Position numbers and translations under genes: made by a program. From positions 1,925,992-1,989,991 of the forward strand of contig NMRA01000012.1 in NCBI GenBank assembly GCA_002633005.1: DNA of 64,000 nucleotides, in the 5' to 3' direction. The notes under the pieces are model-generated. The model was not told the DNA's origin. It saw nothing but the letters and a program-made list of their open reading frames with translations, and made no database searches. Below, piece by piece: positions 34,801-48,300 of the stretch; positions within the stretch are counted from its first letter, which is position 1, and each line of letters starts with the position of its first letter. This DNA comes from Phoronis australis (lineage: Eukaryota > Phoronida > Phoronidae).

Positions 34801-37800
34801 GTAACGCAACCGCACTTGTCGTTATGGAGTAGAACTACTCTATCTAAATTGATACAAATTAGGTTGTTTTTGGGTGGCATGCTCCTTTAAAAGTTGATGA
34901 GGAACAATCTGCATAAGCTTCTCCACCTGTACGAACGGGTGTTCTAGAACAACTCGAGTTTATATTTTAATAAACAACATACTTGTGTTGAAATTAGTTG
35001 TTAATGAGATCGTAGTAACTTCATGTTCATTCTTCACGCGCAGTGTAAGCGAATGATTTAGTCCCTTGATAAAGTACAGGATACCGCCAATACACATAAT
35101 TTGATGAGTAACACTATACTTTAATAGTGTTCTTGCTTCCCCAACTGTTATTTACCAAATGGTGTCATGGTCTTAGACGCTACTTGTATTTGTACCACTG
35201 TTTCCGGCGAGTTGTGACTGTGAATTCTGTAAAGCAGTTCCTCAACCATACGGGAGTGGTTTACAGGAAATATGGCCATGTGATCCCCGGGTGAAAACGA
35301 CAGTTGATCGCCACAGTCAAACTGGATGGCAAGTGTTTCTTTGCTGTCAAGAGAAGGCGACAAACGGTTTCAATACTGAAATGATACGTCTTTATAAAGG
35401 TCGTATATAATTAAGCGACCAACGTGTGCACGATACCCTAGTTTGAGACGTTGAACTTTACATTAAAGATTGGCTCAATATTTACATTATGACTATGTTT
35501 ACCGTTTTCTGGCAATAACCGTTCATTCTGATATCCATCAGAAATTGTAATATTGGAACACAGTTCACAAAATTGATCTTTTTACAAACAGATGGAGCTA
35601 GCAGTCACGTTCTGATTGATTGTGGGAAGGCAGTCACCACAGCAGCCTGAAACCAACCAATTATTAAGTGCCACGTGGCAAATTTTAACATGTTACTGAA
35701 ACGCCGTCGAACGAACATAGAAAGTACATACTTAAAATTTCTGCCAACGAGTGGCCTGGGTGACAAATACTCCCCGAATTTCTTACAGACAACTATTTTA
35801 AGTAGGGCAAACAAAACAATGAAAACACAATGTGAGGTAGGAATGGCTGCCACTACTGTCAAATTACATGTATGACACACAGAATATTGGCCCTGCAAGA
35901 TGTTACAGAACGTTTATCAACTAAGGAGTACACGTAGGCTAGAACACGTCACACCACTTTTGCATTAGCAATTAGCGAAATTTTTGTCAATGCAAGCAGT
36001 GATGACGTGTTATAGCTTCCACGTGACTCACGCAAATTTAGACTTGAATCCCTTTAGAACCGCGCTGGTTAAGTATCCTATGTATTTTGGCAAACATGCC
36101 ACGCGGCTACGTTCATTTGTATTGACATTAAGATCGCAACCTAACTTACCCGGATTCTCCCGGGTGGAGATTTTTGGACGATTTCATCAAGACTGTAGAC
36201 ACATTCTTCTTGTGTAGGATACTCAATGCTAAATATGAAGAGAAGGTCTATGCAGTTTAGAACATTGTTAATAAAAATCCAAGTAGAGTGTCATCAACAA
36301 AGACACAACTGAATAAATATCTCATAACAGGAATCCCAGTTATCGTTAGGGTAAATCCCTGGAGCCAATTCAAATACATAGATTGATGTAGCCAAGTCAG
36401 TGAGATATTCACATGCATTACATTATGAAAACGCTACCTTTATCTTTAGCTATGACTTCTCCCACGCAACTAGCCAAGGCAAAATTAGATGGAGACCATC
36501 CTTTACCGTCCATCTGGACAGAATAACTGCCGCCAACATTGACGTCACAGTCGTTGAAACAGAACGTTTCACATGCCGCCTGTAAATAAAACAAGAGCAA
36601 CGCAGAGCGTTGAAATGCGCCCACGAATGCACCATAAACGATGTCCTTCTAGGGTTGTTTATTTGTATCATAAAGATGACCAGTAGATGGCGCAAAAACG
36701 CCATCGCTTTATTGATAGAACGCTATTTACCAAATTTCATAAAAAACTGTCAAGGAAATTCAGAGAAACAAAGGAAAAAATAAAAAAATAAAATTGCCAC
36801 TAGGGGGCACAGTGTTCGTTGGATCCGCCCGAAAGTCGCCATCGTCTGTTGTTGGCTTCATATAAATACACTTACTAAATTTAATAAAGATCCTGCAGTG
36901 GGTTTAGGAGATACAGCTATGGGCGCAAAACAAAACTACCACTAGGAGGCACCTCAGTAGTTGAAGTAATTGTCAACCCTCTTCTTCACACTGACAACAT
37001 ATACATGCCAATTTTCAACATAATCCTTAAAACAGACACGAAAACAGCAAAATGACCACTAGGTGGCGCAAAATACATCGATTCCATACGAAAACGGGAG
37101 AATAGTGTCATCTAATGAATAGATGCTTATATTTCAATACAGAGGAGAACGTAAAAAACTAAAATTGTCTCTAGGGGGCACATCGGTAGTCAGATCCGTC
37201 CGAAAGTCGTAGTCGTCTGTTGTCGACATCATATGAATACATTTGCTAAATTTAATAACGATCCTTCAAACAGTTTAGGAGATAGGCCTTACAGCCATTG
37301 AGCGCAAAAAATGCCACTAGGAGGCGCTAAAGTAGTGGAAATAGTCGGAAAATCATCGTCAGAACATAGTAAGAACACACATGCCAATTTGGATGGACGG
37401 GAATGACGGCATAATGCATCCACATATAAATATGTGGGCGCGTAAAAATCAGGCGTTCATCGAACTTCACGAGAGACAAAATTGGTAGTTCCATACATTG
37501 TATGCTGCCGTCGAAATGAGTCACACTGCATATACATTGCAATTTAAGGGATAATCTAGCGAAACATCTGACGACATTTGTATTTAAGTAACACTGTTTC
37601 TTTTGTAACGAATTAATTGTACCTAAGGCTTGAAACTCATCACTATTTCCCAGCAATACCGAGCCATCAGTTGGCGGAATCTGGTGTCGACAGATCCATG
37701 CATTTAGTAAGCCCTGTGTATCACATGTCAACGGAAGACCTTCCTAATGCCTTGGAGCGATAGGGAATTTCTGTGGGGGTTTTGTTGCACACATAATACA

Positions 37801-40800
37801 GTTCACACAAGCAATTTTGTCACAAAGTCTTGGAATACTATCGTCAAACTTCCACAATTTGATTCACGCAGAGTTGCCTTTGTCTACAAGTCTTGACCAT
37901 GTCACGATCAATGTTCGAATGACAAATGCAGCTTTATTCCATAGAATTCCAGTCGGTTATAAGTCATCCTACTCTTACAGAGCTACATTTGAGTCTCTGT
38001 GGCAAAGATCGGATCTCTACCCAATTCATTTTACCAAACATCTCACCTTGTAGACCTTCCCCATCCACTCCGTGAAGGATTGTTCTTGTCCGCAAAGTTC
38101 GTCACCTAACCCGATAGCGCAGATACGCTCGGCACCAAGCATTCCCATGCTCTGATTTAGGTAGTGTGCGAAGGCACAGAAATTGGGGTAAGCACTGGAT
38201 CCCAGACCAAACACTGCGAACCTAATATGAAGAAACACTGAAAACATGGTGGTTCATTTTGGCTTGAAACGTTCTTTTACATTATAAGGTCGTATAGTCT
38301 ACAGCGTACTTGGAGTCCATATTGCCCTATAGACACGTTCTCGGAATGGATATTTCCGACATGTAAAACAAAGTATTAATTTCTGCCAATCAAAAAAAAT
38401 GTAAACAGTACCATTATCCTCAATCTTGGTCCATAAACATCTGTTGCTAAAAAAAGCAGAAAGGTGATTTTTCGATAGCCTTGGGACGCTTACAGTGCAA
38501 ATCAACGATTCACAGGAAGCGAACAAGGAAACATACTTACGGGATATAAGATCATGTATACGTTCAAAATCAAGTTGATCTCGGTTTCAGGTGTACTGCT
38601 ACTCGACCTAATACAACGTCAGTCTATAATAACAGCTTAAATCCACTATAAATTCGCCTTCCATGACAAATATCAAATTTTGATTTAGACCACTTGCCGT
38701 TGTGAAATTAGTGGGAAATTGCTCCTTTGTCAACATAGGTGCGATTTCATGGATTGGAAAGAACTGGCAGCCCGCTAACACTTGAGACCAGGCTCGAGAA
38801 GTAGACTTGTCACTTGATGTCATTTTATTCACTGAGCAAGGTCTAGCTCGAGCAATGACGAACTGTCACTTCTTTGAAAGACCAAAAATCACTTCTAAGG
38901 AATGAACAAGTAAAGGCCAATTTTATTGCGGTACTAGTGGTCTAAATCTAAAGTTAAGTCTCTTCGAAGGAACGCGGGTTTATTGTCGCTTTAGTCATGA
39001 GGACAGTGAGAAGCATTAGGTGGTTATAGTGAACAGTGCCGGGTTGCATGAAACAGTCACAAATAGGGACTCAGCTAAGTTACCTCAATCTTTTGCCTAT
39101 TTGCGTCCATTTGTATCAAAACCAAAAAGATGACTTAGTAATGAAACTAAAACAGTGTAAGAAAGAACGATGGATGATTGCACAAGTTCACAAATATGCA
39201 GTAGATTTAAGGAACTAAGTTGAGTCCCTATTGGGAACTATATCATGTAACCGGGCACTGAATCCCTGGAAGAAAACTATGAAGTTAGCACCGTCGGACG
39301 TGCCATAGGGATGGCACTGTCAGTAGAAATACAGTAGCACAAAACATTTTGGAGCTGAAGAAACATATACACATACACTCTCACGCACAGACACGCGCAC
39401 GCGCACACGCCCACACAGCAAAGACAGTTAGTGTACTTACTTTACATTTATGAGCAGATTCACCTCCTCGTCCAAGCTCCTAAAAACATACAAGTATCAA
39501 CACTGCAGCTAATGGCCACGAAACGTCATTCGAGATTCGACTCAAAAATAACCAATTATTCATGTGGAATTTGAAAGTTTTCTCAAAGCGCGCCCGCTAT
39601 TAGTCAATTTTGAGTAGAGTTTCGAGTAGTGTTTGTTTGTCAGGGGCTGGTTGCGTAAAACAATCCCTTTGCTCTAGGTATGGCTTTAAGTCTTAGGGAA
39701 GACCCTAAGTTTTAGGGTGTGCATGAAAAGTTCTAAACTAGTTTAGGCATTTTAAAGAATATAAATTTAACGTTTTGAGTTACCTAAAGTAAGTCTCTAA
39801 GTTGAGTCCCTAACAGTGAAATGACTTATCAACTTCAACTTGCTGTTGAGAAAAGAATTTTTAGAGACAGAACCAACCGGGAAGTCTCAGGTCCTGAACA
39901 CTGGCAATCCACTCTACTCGAACACCTAATCAAAAAGAAAAATCTACAGAAACATTTTCGTTGATATTTTTCGTCATGTTAAGAGACCTCAGCCACGATG
40001 ATCATAGAAAATGTTTACATTTGGGAACTTGCCCAGGGCCCGCTTTTTCTCTCGACACCATTGCCTACCACTCATTAGCGCATTCTGTCTTTGAAGTATG
40101 CAGTGTCTGTAATCATGTCTAAGATATCTGAATCGAACAATGTAGACAAAGAATGTATTGTGTGATACTTGTGAAATTTGGTTGCCCTGGAGGTGAAGTT
40201 TTATTAGTTAAATACATTTTGCAGTGTATGCGCACTGTTTTAAGGTGTCAACTACGATCAATTTCAGTAAAAGGGTTCTAAAACCGCATTCCGTCCCAGA
40301 AGCAAACCTTTAAGTAGAACATTTATTGTTATAAAATTGATCTCAACTTGTTTTTTACTCAGATGAAAAGATGCTTTTGGGTTTGCAAAGAACCTTGAGA
40401 CCGTGATCGGCGTTTACAATGACACGCCGTGACTAGCCAAGTTGAAAAGCCCGCCTCCCGTTCAGTAACGCCAGGATCTCGCTAAAAAGCAAGACTTCGC
40501 GAGATTACGTGAGATATTGCCGTGTATCTTAAGCGAGAACACGTGGCTTTAGTTAGATTTTAGCTAGGTCCTGGGGTAGGTCCTAGCGTTATTGAACGCA
40601 CGCCTGGTCTCAAGCAGTAACGAACCGTGACTGGCAGTTCTTTTGAATTCCTGAAATTATCTCCTCTGACTTTGACGAAGAAACAATTTGAGACCAATTT
40701 CATAACGGTAAGTGCTCTAGATCAAAAGTTGTTTTTGTGATGGAAGGCCGCTTTGTTGCCACTTTAAGTAAGAAAGTAATACATTGGCGTTACCATTCTT

Positions 40801-42303
40801 TTTACGACTGGTATTAAATTTAACTCGAATCCCCCGGAAAATTCGCAGGCTTGACTGATTCGTATCGTCTTCAAACAATTACTGTAAAATGTTTAGTAAC
40901 AATAGAGTAGATTAAGACAGTATGTTTTCATGGACACTATGGTGAAACTCTAATCAACATCCTAGCTGGGCTACAATTCTTACCCGCTAATCTGGTCACT
41001 TGGCAAACAGATTCCCGTAGTATGAGATAACAAGTCGCTACGCTTTCGTACTAAGCTGCGCACTGTGGTTTCCCTGGGCCTCGTTCCAAGGCTGGAACTG
41101 TTATAATGAAATACAAAAGAACGTCGTTAGCTCAAATGCGCGATGGAAAGTCATGACTTTGCATTTAAATCATTAAAAAACATACAGACGTATGACTAAT
41201 GTTTCCAAAAATTACCTGATATGTTCATAAACACATAACTGCTGTCTTCTACAATCAAACGTATACCACGACGTACATCCGTAATCGCAAACTGCTCGGG
41301 TTAAACATTTCACCTATATATTCAGCGCTAAGTGTGCAGAAAATAGTATTTGCCTCGAAAGACTCACTTAACACGATTTCAAGTCTACCTTAAGTGCTCT
41401 CTTCCTGAAGGCAGGGTCCATTCTTGTCGTAATTTCAACAGTTCTTCGGAAAATGTCTGTAAGTGTTAAAGAACTCCTGTTTCAGCAGCGAAAACAAAGG
41501 CACTTTTGTAATTTGCCTGTATATTTTGAATGTCTCTATTGTGCTACTTTGTCTTATTTATAAGTCATAATAAACTGACCCCATAGCTTAAGGGCGCCTT
41601 GCTTTCCTGTCTGGGAACCGCTTCTTGGATACACCATGGTTCCCTGTTTTTCTACCATACGTGTCTCGTACAAGTTACAATGGCATAAACACTATGCCGT
41701 ACACCAGTGTCAGAGACTAGGGTGAAAAACCTGCGTATTGAGCAGTGCTTTGATTGGACTTTACTTAAGAATGGATTCCCTCAATTTCAATCTTTATACA
41801 TTATTCACTAATCGCTGGCCCAGAGCCGGTAGATGTACTCAGATGTTCTTTAATGAGCACATCTACCGGCTCTGGGTCAGCGATTAGTGAACACTGTTTT
41901 CAGGCATTCCACATCTCGTCGGACAATGCTACCGTCGTAGCCAGGGGGAGCGAGCACTGGTGCAGAAAGATATATGAAGCAATGGAAATCCGCCGGCATC
42001 CTAAAAGAGACTTGGGCTACGATTTCCCCGCCATCTTCCAGAACTTATTACCGACGATTCGACAGAGATCACATCGCAACACATGACAATGATGACGTAA
42101 CAGACACAGGCGAGGCCCCAGTTACCCGCCATTCCACCCGACGAAGTTCTCGAGATGAGACCGGAGCTAGTGGTCTTTACATAAACTTCATGACCGACTC
42201 CGAAAGGTTACAGTACAATGCTCATATTATTGTAACGGAGACAGTGACATGAACTTTCATTCTACTAATAATTGTATTATTAGTGAAATTGTATTAGTAT
42301 TTC

Positions 42304-42338
<35 letters not shown>

Positions 42339-45300
42339 TTTCATTTTTGAATCCCAAACTCTGTAAAATATTCAATTAGACAAATACATAGGAATGAGTA
42401 AATAATAGTTGAAGATGAATAGTTGCTGCAAGAACAACACTATTCATAAATAGATAAATAATTAAGAAATTAACCACCAATTCCCGGTATACGTTGTGTG
42501 TTTTCATTCAAAGATTTTTCTATAAAAAGCTAGGCAGCATTGTTTAAATTGGTTAAAAACGTGATTTTCTTTAGCGAAGAAGATGTACATACAATATCAA
42601 ATGTCCAAGCCAACCTGGAAACAACAGCTTATTTCGGTAAAGAATACATGAAATGATCGTTGTATATACGTTGACGTTTAAAATTGTCAGAAAACAGTCG
42701 CAGGTTGGCAAAAGTGGCTCGTCCGCAAGTTGGCTAACCAAGACCCTCGCTGGTTCCCTGTGTGCCGCTAGGTGGTAGCCAGCACACAGGTATCATTTAA
42801 TTTTCCTCGGGAAATGTTTTTTACACCGGCGTTTCTGATTGGCTGGTCGAATTCTCAACAGGCAGCGCTTTACGCAAACAAACTGGCATGACTGATGGAG
42901 GAAGTGTAAATGCGATCTGTTGTACAGGCAATTCGGTGCTTAAAATTTATGTTAAGGAAATGTGAATCCCAGAAATTGTGGTTGCGCCTTTTCGGAGTGC
43001 ATCTTTCTACTGTCGATGACTTTTGTTTACGACACTGTCCTGAATTCATACAGTATGAATAACAACCCGGTTAAATCGGCTAGATATGTGTTTATTATAC
43101 ATGTATATGCTTCAAGCACGCGGCCATTAAACATTACTGCAAAAACGAAATAGTTGCCGCTACGTCACTTGCATGACAAGGTTAAAATCGTTCATAGTAG
43201 TTGTAGAGTTAACCAATGACTGCCGAGGTTACATCAACCAATGCTAAAGTGCGAGCTACTGCGTGATACCTGCGTACTGGCCTCGCTGGTTCCCTAAGTG
43301 CCTAGCCAGCAAACAGAGGAAAAGAATCGGTTATCAAAAGCAGAAACGGTCACCTGGCATTGATTCCCCGATATTACAAGATGATGACATGCATTTTTCG
43401 TTTGAAAATACCGCATGTGGAAACATGTGGAGATAACTGTGACCGGTTATAAATAATATAAATCATGCTAATGTTGACTTACGAAGTAAATGTGTATTTA
43501 AGTCGTCTAAATTCTTATAATTAGTTTTATCCAAACTCAGTTTTAAGTTGATACCGAGGGTTAGTAATAGCAGAACGAGCAAAGTATTGCTTTTTTATTT
43601 TTGTATTATTCTGACTTAACCTGACCTGTTTACAAAATTGTAGAAAACTTAGAGCTTTGTTACGGCATGAGATTATATCTGCTAGCGAGAATAATTGCCG
43701 TCGTTGTTAAGACTGATGACGAAGCGATACACTGAGAAAGCAGCGGCGGATTGGGTACTCGTACCTGCCCGTTGTCCGGAGGGTCTCCGTTCCCAAATGT
43801 ACTCGTAATGAATATAACCAGCGGTTCGTGTTCCAGCTCCAGTACGTTATAATCCTCCATGCAACATATCTGAAACATCGAACGGATTCTGTAACAGTTC
43901 ATTCTAGTTCATTATAGATCCTGGGCACTAAAAATGAGAATAAAAACCATTAAGTCACCAGGGTTGAGCTTGAGCCCATAATAATCTTTAGCCGGGACAC
44001 TACTTAAAAACTGACCAATAGCGTTGTACTCTTTGGGTAGACTTTGAAATTTCGTGCGATGCTATTGGTGAATGTTTGCCTTGAGTCTCGAGTGACATTC
44101 GGTGGTCTCGGCCCCTCCATTTGATTTCGTATAGTATCTATCCCTCGTGCTCATTGTCACGGTAGTTTAATTACTGTCGCCCACTTCGTCCATATCCACG
44201 GCGTTGTTGCAGCGCCGGTTGATCGCTGTTGTCGGACGTCACCCTCGCTGATATTTTCTTCTTCGTTCACTCGAGTGTATGATTGCTGTCAGTGTCCAAC
44301 CGCAGTACTACTAATACAAACGTAGGGATTCACTAATAGTAACGTGAATACCCACAGAGCTAGACATTGCTGGTGGGGAAACTTTCTGATTCGAAGCTAA
44401 ATTCTGAATCGATATTGAGTGACGTCACTGAATACTGACAAGACTGGAAACTCATCAAACGACATCAAGTGGATGAAACTGAGCTTAAATAGGGATAACC
44501 TGTTTCCCTAGCGAAGAGACGAAAATTTGCGTGCGGGCGATAAGATTTCGTCTCATTAACGTCAATTTTTATTTTTCTGAGACATTACAAAATCAATTTC
44601 ACTGTCTTGAAATAAATTTCAATTCAATGATTTTCCACAGCGATATCAGTTAAAAGTCATCAAGTCGTTGCAACAGTTACTATACACTCCGACTTTGACG
44701 TTAAAGTGCTTAAAATCACCAACTGCATATCAAAAACATCTAAAAACAATCCCACCATAAGAACAACTGTCAAATTAGAACACTACCTGGCGATATATTG
44801 ATTAGAATCGGACTACCAATCACAGTAAAAGCCATCCTCCATTGTGCTTAGTGTGAAAAGTCGTCAGATGTCGTTGCTTGCTTCCTCGTGATGTATGTTA
44901 TAACAAAGAATGGCGAGGTTGGGGGTTGTGATAACTCAGTATTTGATCATGCTGTGGCTCTTTCCACTTCACCGCAAGAGAGAAGCTCGGACATGGCACA
45001 AGTTTGTACAAGAAACAAGCGTGTTGATTACCATGACACACTGGGTATGTTCACACGTCACACTCATGTCCGTGGAGCTACATGTAAGAAACTTTTCAAT
45101 TAAAATTGCCATTCTTCTATCGTTTTTGGATGTTGAATTCACGGTTGTGGTATGAAGGGCTATGAATAAAGGTTTAATTATGTAGTCACTTGTCAAAAAG
45201 GTAAAGTTGTGGTTTTAAGCACTTTAAAAGTTGTAAACAGAACATTCGTTTTACACACCTAGTGTATGACTACTAAAGTTTACCTTGACGTCAAACGAAC

Positions 45301-48300
45301 GATTGAAGACACCACAAAGCGTCTTGGCAAACTGTTGAGATTTCCCGGTTTCCGTAGCGTAGAGTACTGTACATTTCACTCGCTTTGCCAGTGCCATGCT
45401 CATCAAGTGCGCCGAGAATTTGACAGCTCTGAAAGCAAAACCTACCCGATATATCCAAGACATGCTATACTTTTCTTCAACAAACCCATGCGCTTAGGCG
45501 GATCGAGAGTATGGATCCAAAGAGCACCCCCGCCCCCTTTTAGCCAAAGCGGCAAACAAAACCCAGGAGACAATTACTATTTTTCAATTCTGTAGACCGA
45601 TGAGCTCGCAAATCACCACACCAAATTTCTATACCGCTTCATTGTGTGTGGGATAAAATCTAGAATTCCCTTCAGCAACCTATCGTTTTACTTGGACCTC
45701 CTCTTTTGTAAAATGCTTGATCCGACTTTGATGCACCCCTCCGTTACCAAGACTAAATGTTTGAAGAATTTACTTGGAATTTAAGCCTTTATAAACCAGT
45801 TTTTGTCAAAATTGTCTTTTGATTTAGACTTCTTAAACCTACTGCTATAAAAGTAGTCTCAACTAGTTCCATACTCAGATTAAAAAGAACGTTTGATCGT
45901 ACGTTATTATTGCTTAAAACTGTAGGTCCTATTTCCTTAGTAGTTGCCAAAAAGCGCAAAATTTAAGCTTATAAAATCGGTCGTCTAATAATATTCCTTA
46001 CCGTGACATAGTTTGATTTCTGTTCTCGACATGAACATCGAAACCTTCCGCGGCTTAAGAAAACACGTTGGGCTTTATTGGATCTGACCAACTACAGAAT
46101 TACAATTCAGGATCGAGGTGTTGTTACCCCAAAGCGCATAGGTTAAGAATTCGACAATGACAGCTAAACACCGGCGAAATCCACCTTTACGGTAATGTCC
46201 GGCGCATGACATTATCCGCCGAGACAAATCGTCTTACTAAGGCTTGGTCACCATCAACAATCAAATGTCGGTTCGTTATAAGTCCAGAAATCACCTCTAA
46301 TTTGAGTAAGGAACAAATTAAGGCCTATTTCATTACTGTAAGTTATTGAAATCCAAAAAATGACAGAAGGAATGTTACTACTGCTTCCATTAGGGAAGGG
46401 TCTTAAGCTGCTAATAATCTCCTTGTCAACTCAATCAAGAATATTAAAGGCACGCCTTGCTGTAAGTGAGGGCTTGCCATGGATAACAAATGGTGACCTT
46501 CACCTACACCACGAACAGGAATACAAGAAAGTGTTTTCATTGATATGAAATTGTGGTCTGATAATTTCGTAGGCCAGCTGCTTCGCACATGACCGTCCGC
46601 TCAAACACTGGGACAAATGCAGACGCACTATCAGAGTCTGGCGTCATGTAACATGAAAAAGTAGATGATACGCTACTGCAATGATGTGTCATACTACATT
46701 AAACATTTAAAAACTTCTTTTCTAGTGCTAGTCTTGTCTTCGTTTAAATAATACATAACGAATCACTGAGAGTTCATCACCATCACGGTAAACATAATCA
46801 AGTCCTTTTCTAGTTATACACACCTGGCAACATCCCTGAACTTCAACTTCTTCTTCCTTATAGTTGCTCTGATGGCGGAAGTAGAATTGTCAGCACTTGC
46901 TGTTTTCCACACGTAATTTTCCCAGGCAGGAGTCTACGCAAATACACCATAACGATTTGCACTTTTTTGAGTTTTTGAAAGCTTTTTAAAGTTTAATTTT
47001 TATTCAAGCATTTCACTTCTGTTAACATTTTTATTTCAGTAACTACTTGTGTATTGTATTTGGTGAGGTATATCCATACACATAAGCCAAGGAACCCCAT
47101 CCCCTTCTTCCAAGTGTACCGTAAAACTCCACAGAATGGGATTCCCTCTTCTCTGAAGTTATGCTGAGCAAATTGAGGACGAGTATGGCTCACGGAGCCC
47201 AGTTGTTTCCGGCTCGTGACAAGTTCTGGCATTTAAGAAATTATATGGGAGATCGAATTTCACCCCAAACAATAAGTCTTCTCTATTCCGATTTAATAAG
47301 GTGACATTTAATTTGTACTAAGATTCAAAAAGTACATGCGCAAAACGAGGTACTGGCACGATAGCAACTTTAGGAGAATAAATCTGATAGGGTTCGAGGC
47401 TAATTGTAGTTACTTCTTTTCTTATGTTGGCGTAGTTACTTGAGTGTGTACCTGATACTCGTAGCTGGGCTTCAAACGATAGTTTAGCATTTCCTGGTGG
47501 AAAACCTGAGTGGTACTAGCACCCATAGGGGGCACTATCCATACCCAATCAGCAGGGCAGCCTCCACGAGTCGTCTCCTCTCTCTTCATGAATTTCATAA
47601 AACTTTCAGATGCTGAGTGGTGGTCCGTTATTGTGACGTTGTTTTTCTGTTAAAAACGGAAACAGATCGTAGAAAGAGACGATAGATTCTCGGCATTTAG
47701 TAAGTTCAGTATTAAATCACAACAGAATAATAAAAGATTTTTAACGGAGATAAAATGTAGGCCTACAACTCATGCTAAGCTTATGCTTATTTCAGCATGG
47801 TTCTCCAGGGTAAAACTAATGCTTATTTTCAGCATGGTTCCCCAGGGTAGAATTAAACAGTAATAATAAGTTAAGGTAAAGATGAAATAAATGGAAAAGA
47901 CAGACAATGTTACAAGTGCGCATGACCTTCCAGTTTCCTGCTGAACCCCACATGGCAGTCATGGCTATAAGTCACTTTTAGAAAATCGGGAAGGGCATAC
48001 CATTCCCTCAAACCAGTTGGTCGTCGTTGGCTATCTCGAGGAGAAGGAATGTTTGAAGTTAAATATTTTGGAACATTTCCATAATAACACAAAGTGTGTT
48101 TCGTTGACAAAAAGTTGATAAGCATTCAGCTTAATCGTATCACGTTTTTATTATGAATGTTAACGGCTACAAGTCATTTCTGAAAATGAACTATCAATTT
48201 TCTACAATTTTCTGTAAATTTTAATTAGTGTTGAAATACCTGAAAGCTATGAAGTACAGCATAGTTGAACTCGACCATGGCTCTGTCTTTCCAAAGTGTA

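Larger units (their letters stand above)
28891..35343 (-). other. NOS: NOS exons 18-25: FAD and NADPH-binding reductase domain
   Basis: Exon 18 has [13 protein letters not shown], exon 19 [11 protein letters not shown], exon 20 [10 protein letters not shown] (FAD), exon 21 GLCSNWLNS and SCFIR, exon 22 [17 protein letters not shown] (NADPH), exon 23 [13 protein letters not shown], exon 24 [15 protein letters not shown], and exon 25 IHEDIFG followed by a basic 26-residue tail. The conserved VTLRT that normally follows IFG is absent. Confidence 0.94.
36150..45428 (-). other. NOS: NOS exons 11-17: FMN (flavodoxin) domain and connector
   Basis: Exon 11 has [11 protein letters not shown] (FMN phosphate loop), exon 12 [13 protein letters not shown], exon 15 [17 protein letters not shown] and [11 protein letters not shown], exon 16 ACETFC and exon 17 LHKKNVS. 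Between DNG and FAVFG lie only about 37 residues (exons 13-14), against about 60 in vertebrate NOS1 and under 20 in NOS2. Exon 14 (39441-39479) is a 39-nt micro-exon. Confidence 0.93.
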
